DNA of 64,000 bases from Lingula anatina (Eukaryota > Brachiopoda > Lingulata > Lingulida > Lingulidae), in the NCBI RefSeq assembly GCF_001039355.2, contig NW_019775613.1:708018-772017 (forward strand). Reading direction: 5' to 3'. The notes beneath the pieces were generated by a model, which made no database searches, was not told the origin of the DNA, and saw only the letters and a list, made by a program, of their open reading frames with translations. Position 1 is the first letter of the stretch, and every line of letters starts with the position of its first letter. This document shows positions 49,021-61,901 of this stretch, one piece after another. The position numbers and the translations under genes were made by a program.

Positions 49021-50824
49021 GTTTTGTTGTACTATATTTGTAATATATACTACATATATTAAATGCAGTTATCAAAAAAGTATAGTATTAAAATGTTAGA
49101 TTCAATCACTCAAAATAAACATTTGAAATAAATACTGAAGATAATATTTAAAATGAAATTTAGTTTTCATCATTTATAATTATTCAAAAGCTAAGAGTGC
49201 ATGAACAGACAAAGTTCATCGATAAGTGTATAGGCAGCATGGCATAAAAGTGCTCCTATATCGATTGGTCCAACATTTTAGTAAAACATAGGTGTAATGA
49301 TTTCTGAGGTCCTTTTCAATGACACGGGTGTTAGTTAAAAGATGGTTCAATGTAATAAAATCTCATTAAACATTCTTTGCTTAAGTAAGCTCGCTGAGAT
49401 TCCAAGGGGGTAGTTCAATGATGATCATTGCTTCATGGCATGTGAGCTCAGGCTATATAATAAAGATTGATACGAATTATCCTAATATAAAGGCTGGACG
49501 GCTGGAGGAAATTGCAATTTTAGAGATAAATACTAGTTGAAGTGAAAATATGCACGAACCGCTTATATGATTTATCATTAGATTGTATAGTTATGCAATG
49601 CCATCACGACTTCCAAAAATCGAAAAATACGAAAACTGTTGATTATAATGATATTCTTTTCTGCTGATTGTATAACAACCCATTTGTATATTTGCGTCGT
49701 TACGTATTGTCATAATTGTAAAGAACCTTTGTAATAACTATATTTGTAGTGTCACTGTTTACTGCACCAAAAAATTACGCGTAAGCTAATTCCGTATGTT
49801 GGGAAGGCTAAAAGGCTGGTACAGACGAAACCAGCAATTATATCGATATAAATGTGGGCGACAACGAAAGTGAACACGACGCCGTACACAAGAAGTATGC
49901 GCTTCTTAACTCGTGGCAAGGTAGGCGCATGCGCATATCGTGATAATTACGAGCACACTGTAGAAAGTGAGCCACGCTTCTGGCCTGAAGCCTACACGAA
50001 GCATGAGTCTAACTAGTGTGTGCGCTTGACTTCCCGTTAAAAGTGCGCCTGAACTTTGTCTCGTAGACGTCCCTGAGGCGAAGATTCTTAGTTTTTGACT
50101 GTGCTTTACGGTGTTTGTCTTTTACCCAATTTTAAGTGTGCTAACCTCCCTGTTAAAGTGTTATAAAAAGTATATATGTACAGTGGTGAATTGATTTCAA
50201 TATTTCACAGGATGAACCCCAGTCACATGTAATAAAACGTTGTCTATCACGGTTTAATTATCTGCAAGTTTTCGTAGTCAGACATATTTTTTCTCTTTTA
50301 TATTTAATGTACATGTAAAAGCATCCTAATGCTTTCTTTTGAGCCAAGATTCATAAACTGCATTGAGAAGTATACTGTATAAATCAATAATGCTTTATAG
50401 AAATATACGTAAAAAGTCAATTGCTACGGGCTTGGACAGATGGTAAACTATAGGTCCATACCAAGTGTAAAACTTACTTGTACATTTCCCTTAACCCTCA
50501 TTCGATTAATAAGATAAGAAGATGAACCCATTGTCGCGTATAAAATATAATGAAATGTTCATCAAGACAAGACTTTTTGAGTACCAGTACGAGTAGAATA
50601 ACGTCATTCTCAAATATGTTTAAAGGCAAAGTGAAACGTTTGGCCAGAGACGCGAGTCTGAAGGAAAGAGAAGAAGGGCATGAATAAATGAGGTCGTAAA
50701 TTAATTGATGTAGAGTTTGAGTTAGAAAACAAATGTTTGTGAACGAATTGATATTCTGTCCACAATTAAAACGTCCTTACCGTGGCATTATATGTTCCAG
50801 CTCATTAAAAAGAGCATAAAAGGC
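46956..50824. other. Intergenic, no gene recognised
   Basis: Nearly 4 kb without a supportable exon between the family cluster and the thrombospondin/mutarotase gene. It contains four ACTT units near 47352-47369, a C run near 48264, T runs at about 48390-48426, and the ATA trinucleotide tract listed separately. Confidence 0.55.
48964..49019. repeat. (TAA)n trinucleotide microsatellite
   Basis: An almost uninterrupted run of about 18 TAA units. Confidence 0.95.
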
Positions 50825-50830
50825 TATAAA
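50825..50830 (+). promoter_or_regulatory. TATA box of the thrombospondin/mutarotase gene
   Basis: TATAAA in AGGCTATAAAGAGCC, 153 nt before the predicted ATG. A second TATA-like CATAAAA lies just upstream at about 50816. Position relative to the start codon fits, but no transcript evidence is available. Confidence 0.5.
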
Positions 50831-50982
50831 GAGCCATTTCTCCACAGAACAAATTTGCCGAAATCTGCTCTTAATGCGTGTGTACTAAAATGATTTGTTC
50901 CGGTTCAAGCGCTTTCGAGTTGCATGTAGGAAAGCTAACAGATAACATTTTCCCTACTTGCGCTCACTCCAAGAGAGAGATA

Positions 50983-51081
50983 ATGGAATGGAAGATTATT
51001 CTTTTTGTAGTTCTGGGTGCGTCGAAATACACGTCTGCAGGTACTGTACATGTATTTAGATTCGAACTTTAAAGGCGCTAG

Positions 51082-51125
<44 letters not shown>

Positions 51126-51836
51126 TGTGTGTGTATTCAATAGTTACGTTAATCACATGCACTTTAAAATCTTGTAAATATTCAATAGTTAAATTCTATT
51201 ATGAAGGCAAAAACGATTTGTTGAAACTCAAAAACACGCTCTTTAAATCACTCTTTTGTGTAACTTTAAGTTTTCGATACATATTCACTTCACACGACAG
51301 ATTACGTACGGCTATATAAAAGATAATAAACACTTCTTTAAACACATGCTTGTCCATTTGTCTTTTTTTCTTTCTTTCTATTTTACTTAGCTTCCGCTCG
51401 GGTGGCAACCTGGGGCCCATGGAGTCGGTTTACCCCGTGCAGCGTGACGTGTGGGGGTGGGACTAAGATGCGGACGAGAGACTGTGAGGTGAAGCTTGTC
51501 TACGGGAGACGGGCGCCCTGCCTCAAGGCTAGTTACTGCGCTGGGGCGTATCTAGAAAGTCCGCCTTGTAACACGCACGAATGTCCAAAAGGTATGGCAT
51601 CTTACTTCTTTTCTGAAATTATTTTGAGGGGTTTAAAAAGAACGAGAGTAGAACTGGCAGCTCACCGAGTGTAACGAACATAAGAATGTGTGTCGGAAGG
51701 AAAATATTCATAGATAAAAAAACAAAAGAAATCTCACACAAAGCCTGTGAGTAGAAAACACTGACTTGAGGATACATGTGTATCCCCCCCACACACACAC
51801 ACACACTTAACCTTGGGATAACCCCTTCCCCAAATA

Positions 51837-51886
<50 letters not shown>

Positions 51887-53552
51887 CTGGATTGAGGTGC
51901 AAAACAATTTAACATGCAGACTCACAGGTAAATATAGGTGATGTCCGCCTCTTCATCCCCCATGTCTTTAGTTTTTTATTTTCAATAAAAGAAGACCAGC
52001 GAAAATGTTATACAATGTATATGTAAAATAAGTTAGCCATCAAAAAGCGCAGAATTCCATTAGTGGTATGTTGAATCAGTGAAATAATAAAATAATAGAC
52101 GATAAATTTCTTTCAAAATATTAGAAGACCCGTGTTCAGATGAAATGTCAATAACTTCCTTCTTTGTAGAGAATAGTGTTATTATCTACTGGTGGTGGAT
52201 CAATTGCCCTCTTGGTGAAGTTTCTTTTGACTGTGCCTTGGCAGAGGGATTATAGCAACAGGATCCTGAAGTTTCTGTGTGCTGCTTCGTTTTCTTTCTC
52301 ACCTCTTTCCCCCTCCTCGTGAATCCCCACTTACTTGTCCTATCTTTTATTCATACTCTGACCCTACTGAAATAGTGTAAACCTATTGAATAGACAGGGC
52401 TTCGAGACAAATAATGGCGTAATGATGACACAAAAATTCAGAACTTAATCATGTTTCAAGACACTTAAATACATGTACTCAGACGCAATCTGATGGGGGA
52501 GTCATTAAGTGTAAATGTTGGACCTTGGCGTTTATGAGATATTAAAAAAATTTTAAAAAGATGAATACGTGACCACCTTCGTCACCGCGGGTAATGAGGA
52601 ACCAAAGAACGACATCTATTTAATGCCCATAACGTTGCATTAATGACGCACGCATGGGCCACATCAATCATGAATGATGGCATTTCACAGCTGATGGATG
52701 TGATACAAACCAGATGTGCTCGGGACACAGCAAACACAATCAGAAGTCGGCCCACCGGGTCAAACTTTGTAAACAGTTGGAATAACCAGAATGCGAGGTA
52801 TTCACTGAACTGCGCCGGTTGATTGCCCGGCAGACATTCAATGATGGCAGCCTCTGCTGTTTCTACCAGAAAGATCGTTCTGATTGCCGTGGTTACTGCT
52901 GCAATTGTCTTGGTTATTGTCGCTGTCGTTGTTGGTATTGTCATCGGTGTGACCCTGAAAACAGGTATGTCTATTACCATAGTCATGGGCTATAAACCTT
53001 TACGATAGGATGACGCTACGGCGGTTTCTTTACGTACTTGCGGCAGCGGGGAGGGAGGACAGAATGCTTTGATCATGGCCATATCAAGGTTTGCTAATGT
53101 GGAGCAGTCATTTATTGACGAATATGTGGTCTTTATGGTCCACTGCCCTTTTGCTTCAGCTGGTACCCAAATGCTCTAAACTACCTCCGTGATGTCATGG
53201 AGAACAGGCGGGGTGTTTTTTTCTTTCATTTGGGGGGGAAGGGGTGGGGTCAAATCCCATTTCTAATTTCTTGATCCAACAGTGTGCAGGTTAAGCTGGA
53301 TTTTAACTTCCGACTTATTTCCCTTGTTCTTCAACCAACAACACCCAAATAGTTGAATTCTTATGCTTGCATAGACATATTATATCCATATAGGCCTACA
53401 ACGCAAGTGTTTCGCGGCGGGGTAAGAGATAAAAACGACAGAGCAAAGCATGCTATCATTAGCAGCACTCCTAATGGTTTCCACTGATAAGATTCATAAA
53501 ATTGTAAAGTTCGCGATATCGATACTCCCGACTCCTGCGTTTACACACATAC

Positions 53553-53589
<37 letters not shown>

Positions 53590-55038
53590 GAGAGAGGGGA
53601 CGGGGAGAGGGGGGGAACAACACGAGAAGGTTGGAACATACTGGTATCCTCAATGCGAAAGAGGCGTAAAGGGGGGAAATTAATATTAAAAGGAGAGAAG
53701 ATGAATCTATAACAATCTTCATGGATCATCGTTTTACTCATATTTTGATAATTTTGCTGTTAGAAAACAGCTTCATTTCAAAGGCAATACCGCTAACCGG
53801 CCTAGTAGTACATGCATCATTTACTATAATAATAAATGCTTTTCTTTTTTCAGTTGAAAACACCGATTAAATTAAATGTAAATTGATTCAAATGCTATCA
53901 AAACGAAAACAAAAAAGGAAAATCACTGTAGAGATGTCCTTCACAATCTTGTCCCTTCTATTATTATTACTTTTATCACAATTATTATTATTTTCAGAAA
54001 ATACGCCTTCCGTGAGATACGGGTCCGTCATTAAACTGCCGCCAGAGAATTATCAGAAGTATAAAGAGCTCCACGCTAACGTTTGGCCAGAGGTATTATT
54101 TCATTTATGATAAAAAACAAACTCGAATTAAGTTATGTTTTTTTGGCCATTTCAAACTGACAATGTTCAAATAGTTTACATAGAATTATAAATACGTTAG
54201 GTCAAATTAAAACATATATGTACTTGATCTAACTTTCCGAAGCAGAGCTAACTCATTATTGTGTCTTCTGTATTAATGTTTCTGGTGCTTTTTCTTAACT
54301 GTTGATCGTTGGGCTTGAAAAACCGTACAAAATTTGACTTTTTTTCAACTTTTTCGTCAAAAAAAAAAAAAAATCAATCACAAATGCAGATACACATTTG
54401 AGTATGGAGTGCTACAGGGAGCATTGTCTTTAAAATATACCTGTATCGTGTATAACATTTAATTTTAATGTTAAACATAAAAATTTTAATAATTTTAAAT
54501 ATCTGGTTTGGTCCCCAGGTGTTAGACCGGCTTTCAAAGAGCAACATACGAAACTACGTGATCTACTACAGCAACGAGACGAGTCTTCTTTTCTCTCATT
54601 TTGAATATATAGGTAAGTTTACGCGATAGTTTGCATGCACTTGAACTAAAACTAGTGCTAAAAGAGTGAAGAACAGAGCGGATCAAATAATCACACATTG
54701 GTTGGATTTATTTAAAAAGGTCATACGCCTGTTAATGAATAGCAAAAAATTATAATCCTGCCTTCAAAAAAATTTGCGTTTGTAGAGATTTTCTATGGCA
54801 ACCAATTAACAGATTTTCTCATATTATCTTTCATTTCTTAGGAACAAACTATGCCGCTGACATGAAAGCTATAGCAGACGATCCAAAAACTTTAGAATGG
54901 TGGCGAATCAATTGTCCTCTCCAAGAATCTTTCACTTGGACCGACTCCAAACAGTTGTATGAGGGCGGGACAGGGAACTGGTGGGCACCCATGCAGGAAG
55001 TTTTTCATGACGGGCACTCTGCGGTGAAATTTCTCTAG
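50983..55038 (+). CDS. Signal peptide - thrombospondin type 1 - transmembrane - L-rhamnose mutarotase-like protein
   Basis: Coding exons: 50983-51040, 51391-51591, 52851-52964, 53998-54092, 54519-54612 and 54842-55038, total 759 nt, 252 aa. All junctions are in frame (phases 1, 1, 1, 0, 1). Residues 1-19 are a signal peptide (MEWKIILFVVLGASKYTSA). Residues 27-84 are a TSP1 repeat with WGPW, CSVTCGGG and RTRDC, but seven cysteines. Residues 95-120 are a Val/Ile-rich transmembrane helix. Residues 131-252 match the RhaM family (anomer interconversion of L-rhamnose): YQKYKELHANVWPEV carries the Tyr and His expected at the active site, followed by NYVIYYSNETSLLFSHFEY, a WW pair and a terminal MQEVFHDG. 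RhaM lies C-terminal to the helix, so with this topology it would face the cytosol. AATAAA at 55361-55366. The acceptor of the third exon is the least certain point: the phase-compatible AG is at 52850, an alternative at 52836 breaks frame. Confidence 0.78.
51082..51122. repeat. (CT)n microsatellite in intron 1 of the TSP1/mutarotase gene
   Basis: About 20 CT units followed by TTGTGTGTGTGT. Confidence 0.95.
51790..51889. repeat. Compound (CA)n microsatellite in intron 2 of the TSP1/mutarotase gene
   Basis: Two CA runs, about 51790-51806 and 51839-51888, separated by unrelated bases and preceded by a C run. Confidence 0.92.
53553..53597. repeat. (GA)n microsatellite in intron 3 of the TSP1/mutarotase gene
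   Basis: GAGAGA tract with two GTGAG interruptions, between the transmembrane exon and the first mutarotase exon. Confidence 0.93.
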
Positions 55039-56791
55039 TTTATGATGGAAAAAGTGTATTGAGCGAACTGTCACGAACTTATTCTTTAATATATGATACG
55101 CAGTGAATAGCGGATAGTCTCAATCACTAGATTGGAATGTTAGCAAAGTAACAAAAACAGTGAAGACAGGAGAGAAAACTTTGTTGGTGTTATTCGCAAC
55201 ACTGTGAGGTTTCTTATATGTAAACCGTCTTTTTTAGAATGGGCTCCCTTCTTGTCATATATACAGTTACACGTACTATATATATATGTCTCTTTGCCAA
55301 TATTAAAGAATTTAATCAAAATGTTCTATATGTTATGCAGTAGAGTCAGTCTAAATAAGAAATAAAAACGTTCTGTTTGCAAAACGATATCCAGAAATAC
55401 ATTATATTAGATTTTATTTACTGTAAAACTCATCCTTCCAAAGATAGAACATCGAATAAATGACTGATTAACAGTCAACGGATCTCTTGAATTGCTACTA
55501 TTGATAATCACCTATGGTAAACAAAAGTGAATTCCAGCTAGCGCACTTCTCACACTTTTTATATTGATAAGGTGAATCTAAATGTTTTATCACTTGTAAG
55601 GCCACACACTACGCAATTCCTGCTCGGTATATTATACATTGCCATAACCCGCCGGTTGTTAAAATTGCTTGCTCCATGCGTTCCCTCTCCTGCTTTTATC
55701 GTTGTACGCAATATCTGGGTAAAAAGACATGCGGTAGATGAGGGTTGTATGAGATTGCATTTGGAAAGCACAACTGTCGCATTACGCAGTGAACGCCAGT
55801 CGTGGTTTCTAGTTTTCATGCGCTATTTTCTCTCCGAAAAAAAAAATGATATTAACCTTTTATCTTCTTCAAAGCAATAATTCAAATATCATGAAATATA
55901 CAGCACAGAAAACCTTAATTCTTAAATTCTTTGCGATGAAACGCAGTTAAATCATTTTTTGATGTTGTCTTTGCTGCGCGTAAATGATGTTTTTTCCGAA
56001 GAAAACGCGCTAAAGCTGTGGATATTAAACTAATAAAAATAAACTACAAATTTATTATGCAATCTATTTTTTATCTATGACAGTCTTCCGAATGGTTCAC
56101 TACGCATGAAAATAGGCTTCAGGCTTAGTATAATTGAAATAAATAAATATCCTATTGAACGTATATCCATATACATGTAACTCGCCAATCTCAACATTTT
56201 TACGGTATTACTAGACGAATGATCAAACATCTGAAGTAATCTCCATTAAGTTATTATACACCAATTTTAATATGCAGATGTTATACAAATTTGAGTAAAT
56301 CAAATGGTACAGCACATTTCGACATGTCTATAAAATTCAAGTTACATGTTTACTTATACAGTTTTTTTTAAATCTCCAATAGTTGGTATTGAACACTGTC
56401 GTTTTAATAACAGCTACTTTAATAGGAACTTGGTAAATAATTAAATGCTGTAACAAACCTCAAATGAGAAGCCCGTATGTAATGCCATTATCAGGATCAT
56501 AATAGTAAAACGCATGGATCAGTGCAGTTATAAAGAGACGACACCTTTACTCAGGTTCGTTTTTTAAACATAAAACCCTGCTGTTTACTTTGACGGAGAT
56601 TCACATTGTTGTGAAGAGTTAGGCAGTGTTTGCCTGGCAGGCCTAGCAAACAACTACGAGGGTACTATATGTCAACACGGGAACACTTTTACATGGGTAA
56701 ATGAACACGAACCCCATGAAAAAAGCGCACTAACACAATACACGTGACGCAGCTGAAGTCAGAGGGCGCGGTCGTCGTGGGCCTACAGTCC
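55039..56791. other. Intergenic, 3' flank of the mutarotase gene
   Basis: Contains the polyadenylation signal candidate at 55361-55366. A 102-codon open frame at 55572-55880 and its overlapping - strand partner have no recognisable domain or splice context. Nothing else is supported. Confidence 0.55.
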
Positions 56792-56797
56792 TATAAA
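56792..56797 (+). promoter_or_regulatory. TATA box of the M12B metalloprotease gene
   Basis: TATAAA in GTCCTATAAACTGG, 48 nt upstream of the predicted ATG at 56845, leaving a short leader of roughly 20 nt. Confidence 0.6.
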
Positions 56798-56844
56798 CTG
56801 GTCCCTGGGAACTGACGTGCACAGCACAGGGCTGATCAGCAGGG

Positions 56845-59800
56845 ATGAAGTGGCTGAAGGTTGTATCCGTGATTTTTCTAAATACTAGCCTGTTACTGGC
56901 CGCCCCGTATGATGAGACAGAAACAGAGACAGGTAGATACAGTTTATGATTGTAGCGCTCATGTAGACACATGTGTACTGCGCATTGATTTTACAGTGTT
57001 GCATAAAGTATTTCTCTGTCATGCTTAACCATAGCCTGTGCACCTTTCTAGATTAGATGCGTGTTAACATTTTTCACATTTTATGAATTCATGCATATTA
57101 ATGAAAAATATTCTTGACAGAGGCAGATGCGAATTTGCCAATGTAATTCCTGCTACAATGTAGGAGCAGCTTTACTGATTTACATGGAAACATTTTGACT
57201 ATTATTTTGGCAAAAGCAGTCGAATTATATAAATTTACACATCACTTTGACGGACTGCCTATTATTAGTCAAATATTCTTCTCTGCTAAAATAAATCTTT
57301 TTATTATTCTGACATATAATTTAGAAGAAAGGAAGCCAATACCGGTGCATTTTCGCTGAACATGATTTTTAACTTCATGAATAAGAGCAGTGTATCTATT
57401 CGTTCTGATAAACACCCATGCACTGAAATGCAGAAGTAAAACTGACCAGGGAATTATATCGTACACTATGATATAATTTCCTGAACTGACACTGACTGAT
57501 GTTACAAAAACAGTGAAAATTTGAGCAAAGTTTCAGATTTTCTTTTTCAAATTTTCAGTCGCTCTTTTAAGTCTTATCCAGCTCACCATGTACAGTATCT
57601 ATTATCAATATATACAGAAGTGAGTGCTCTGCACGTATAGTTTTCCCTTTAATATAGGACTTATTATTTTCTTGTGTTTTTGTTATGTGAGCTCGGGGCG
57701 CCCACGTTACGCAATAACAGTGTTTACAGACCCGACCCGACAATATGGCATAGGATCTGTTAGCTTAACAGATCTGTATCTCGGTCATTGGTTTTCCATT
57801 GACCGTTGAATACTTCTTCAGTCGAATAACGTTATACACACAAGGTTGGAGTTTCGACCCGGGGGTTCATGGCCTACGCATCATGGGTTCAAGATTGGAA
57901 GGAGTGGAGGAAGCGGACTGTATAATTGCACTCTGTTCCCCCGAGTCAAGTTTTGGGATACTCTCCACCACAGGTCTGGCGGATGGTGACGTTTCCCGTT
58001 AAATGTGCACAAAACTCTTGCTGGTCACAGTGCAGAAATATGCACAGAGAAATATCTGTGATAATCTAGGAGAAGAAATTCTCTCTTTGTACCTGGAAGA
58101 GGGTGCGTTTTGGGGGTTATTCTGTAGTTCCCATACCTCTTCAAAATATAGTAATACAGTATATAGTGCTGGGTGATATGTTGAATTATTTCTTAGTGAG
58201 ACGGAACAATCAAATATTCTTCTCTATGTGGTGAGTGTGTTTCCAACACTTATTTGAATAATTGAAGAAAACATTCTGTGGAGATAAAAAAAGTGATCAA
58301 TGACGAAAGGTAAAGGTAACTGCAGTGATTGCATAACCATCTCCATCTTGCTTGTTTTAAATGTTTTAAATTTCGTACTGGCACATGTACCATAACACAA
58401 AATCCCTATACAAGTGTACCCCTAGTTAGAAGCCCAGCAAAAGAATCTCAGCGCCCATTCATTTTTACCTTTTCAACCCAAACTTAAGAAATAAGCTGTG
58501 AGATTTGAAGGATCAGGAATTTTAACTCGACAACCGCTGAAAGATCATTAGCCGACGACCATCACTATGCACGTTTTTAAAATAAAGCTCAACTTCTTCG
58601 CTGTATGTGTAACCCCCCCCCCCTTTTTTTGTAGGGGGGGTTACGTGGTTACGTCATACATCTTTATCCATATAAACGATAATATGGGCCATCATGGGCC
58701 AAGGACTTTACACAATTTGATTGTGCAAACAACCTGGAGACCTTTCAGCTGAAAGGACTTGCCCCCAGGGGCAGAATCGTGACTAATAACACAATGGGAT
58801 CCCATTCCCTTGTTGCATTTTTGTTGTCAAACGGATTTTCGGCGACCAAAGGATTATAATCCATTTCTAGACAGAATTCGTTTATGTGAGAGTGGAGAGA
58901 AAGGTTAATACCTTTGCGACGTATTTTCACCTTACTGAAATTGAAAGACAGGTGTAATGTTAATGATAAAGTGATGCTACTCATTTTCTTTAATTGTAGT
59001 TGGTTTTGAGGCCTGGGCAGAACCTAATGGCTTGGAGTTATTTGTTTAAGTGTTTGGTGGGCGGCAATATATATTTGTTAATAATCCTAACGTATCGGAT
59101 AACGCTTAAGACATACACTGTATAACAATGCTGAATAAGAAAGTCCATTCTTTAGCTTTCAATAATAGTCCAAATACCATTGCTTGACCTTATTCGTGTG
59201 ACACTAAAAGCAAATATTGTATCCTCGGCTCTCTCTCTCTCACAAAAGGATAAGAAACAAATGGCGACAAAAGCAAGGCAATATTCATTCCTGTACTGTA
59301 CATATTACGGTGAAAACGTTTTAGGGCTCATTCCCATTAAATCTATCGGTGTACGTCGATCCAAATCCGCGGGAACTCTCATTTTAACAGATTAACACGC
59401 CTCCTCCTGGCGGTGAGTAAGAACACATACATGTTGGTGATTACACGAGCACGCTGGAAACAAAAGGAGGCGCACCATGTTCTCATATACTCATATACTA
59501 TATATAGAATTCACCAATGCATTACTCCGTTGTGTTACTGTATTGCTCAATGCAGTGGTCCAAGCGTGTGAAAAGGAATAAGCTCTTGACATCATACTTT
59601 AAGTAAATTGGTTTTGGTGTGAAACACCTTAATCTTGTTTGTTTAGTTTGCCTTATGTTGGTTACTAATCTCTCTTTCCTTTGTCTTTCCTTATCCCTTA
59701 AGATGTTCCCTCTCCCTCCACTCTCACCCCATTTTGCTTTCTCTTAAAAAAACAACAACGTCGTTGACTTGACATAAAATAAACATAATTGGCATCACGA

Positions 59801-59970
59801 TCGGTCTTCAAAGATTCCTTTCAGCCACAGCGAAATAGTGTTTTACCCTTTTCGAAATTAGTAATTTAAGTCAATATACCACAAGAGCGCATGAGTGTTT
59901 GTAACTAATTTTCGTTTTGAGTCCGAACCTTACGCTTGTTTGCTTTATGTATTGTATTTTTATATGGCTT

Positions 59971-60059
<89 letters not shown>

Positions 60060-61867
60060 CTATTGCACAATTTAAATCTATTAAATTTCATGAACACTAT
60101 GCATATTAATAATGTTTAAAGTACAGGAATAATGGGACCTTTCTTAACATCATTCAACGAAGCAATGTAAAAGAGATCTTTTGTATCCATAAGATATACA
60201 TGTAGTAGTCGTATGATTGACTACGGATAATGATTTTGAAACTTTTACCAGTTTTAAAAAAAACTGCATGCTTCTAATATTCTCCCAGGTAAATACGTGT
60301 AACTCAACGCTTTTAATATCCTTACCGGTAAATAACTATATGCTTTTAATATTCTTCCCAGTAATAACTGTATTTAACTTTTTTTTTTTACAAATTAGTA
60401 AACTTTATTTAATGAGGGTATAAAACATGTTTCGTATAAGATCTATCTTCCCAATGGCCTTATTGGTAAATATAATTTTTTTCTCTCCCAAGGCTTTTAC
60501 TAATATTTTTCCCTTAAAATAACAGTAGCTCCGTCACTTTCCAGAGGCCGAGGTGGTGTCCATCCGCGCACTGACCCCGGACATCCAAGCATTTCCAGCC
60601 CAGCGCGAACTGGACGAAGAAGGCGACCAACACCTTCCTTTTCTTCGTTACCAGTTCGACGCTCACGGCCAAAAGTTTGATCTTAAACTGGAGAAGAACA
60701 AGCACGTTGACGTGAGGAACGCACCAGTGTATTTTGCAGGAGATAATGGCGAAGTGGCGAAGAGGTCGAACACACCAGTTGTGTGTATATACTAGTATTT
60801 AATTATATATACAATCGAGGTTTTAATATCCTTTTTTTCATACAGTAGTGTTGTCAAAAGAGTTATATGTTACTCAGTGCCATGTGCCTCCCCCCCCCCC
60901 CCTTTGGCTGCTATGCCGGAAAGTGCCCTCCTAATCAAAGGCTGTGCGAGACCTCAAATGCGGACCATAGGCATCGTTCTCCATTCTTCCACCAGTGTAG
61001 TTCTTAACTCTATGGAGGTGGTGGTAGGCTTTGGTTGGCGGTTATTAAGTTGTCTATAGCCCTATTCAGAATAGGGGACTAACTAGTCCGAGGGTTAAAT
61101 ATGGCCGACCTACAGGTACTTGAATACTTCCCCACGGGATATCTGTTCAGTGTCCATTAGCGGATAAGACGGCAAGCTTTGTAGTGGATCGCCATATTTG
61201 ACCCTCGGACTAGTTAGTCCCTTATTCTGAATGGGGCCTATGGTGCTGGAGAAAACCCGTAGAACACCACGCACCCAATTCATATCAGGATTTGGAAAGA
61301 CATGTACTAATATCAATATTGCCACTTGCTTTTTTCTTTTTCTTTTTTTTTTTTTTTTTTTTTTTGCAGAACTTTGCCCTTTACCAAGACAAGAAAAACA
61401 ACGCTGCAGTAGCGGTTTCAAACGTCAAGACGGACGGAGGGATGAGTAAACGTTTGGTAAGTCTCTCTTACAGCCTTAGATCTAACTTCATTGTGTCATT
61501 GCAAACTATCAAGTGAGTTCATATATTTTCGACACACAGAGAGTTTTTTTTTTTGGTGTTTTGCCTCCTAGATTGTACCTGCATTTTAGCAGCCTTGTAT
61601 ATTCCAGAGTTTTGGTCCGTAATTGTTTTTTTTTAAACCTATAATGTATATTTGACAGTTTGTGCTACTGATCGTTTACCCGTAATGTCAAACCACACAG
61701 GAAGGATTCGTGATCGACAAGGACAATATGTTTGAACTACACCATTTAGATGAAGACAAATACCTTGTAATTCGACAACCTGTGGAATCCAGACCCAAAC
61801 CCAAACCCAAACCAGAGGCGGAACCTGAAAGGCGCTCTTTTGACGATACCTACACAGGTGATTGTAT

Positions 61868-61901
<34 letters not shown>

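Noticed and set aside
53541-53741. Open frames rich in Ser/Leu or Arg/Glu over the GA tract, and similar ones over the CT and CA tracts
   Set aside because: They arise from translation of dinucleotide repeats in introns.
55572-55880. 102-codon open frame after the mutarotase gene, with an overlapping - strand frame
   Set aside because: No domain, no promoter or splice signals, and both strands are open by chance.
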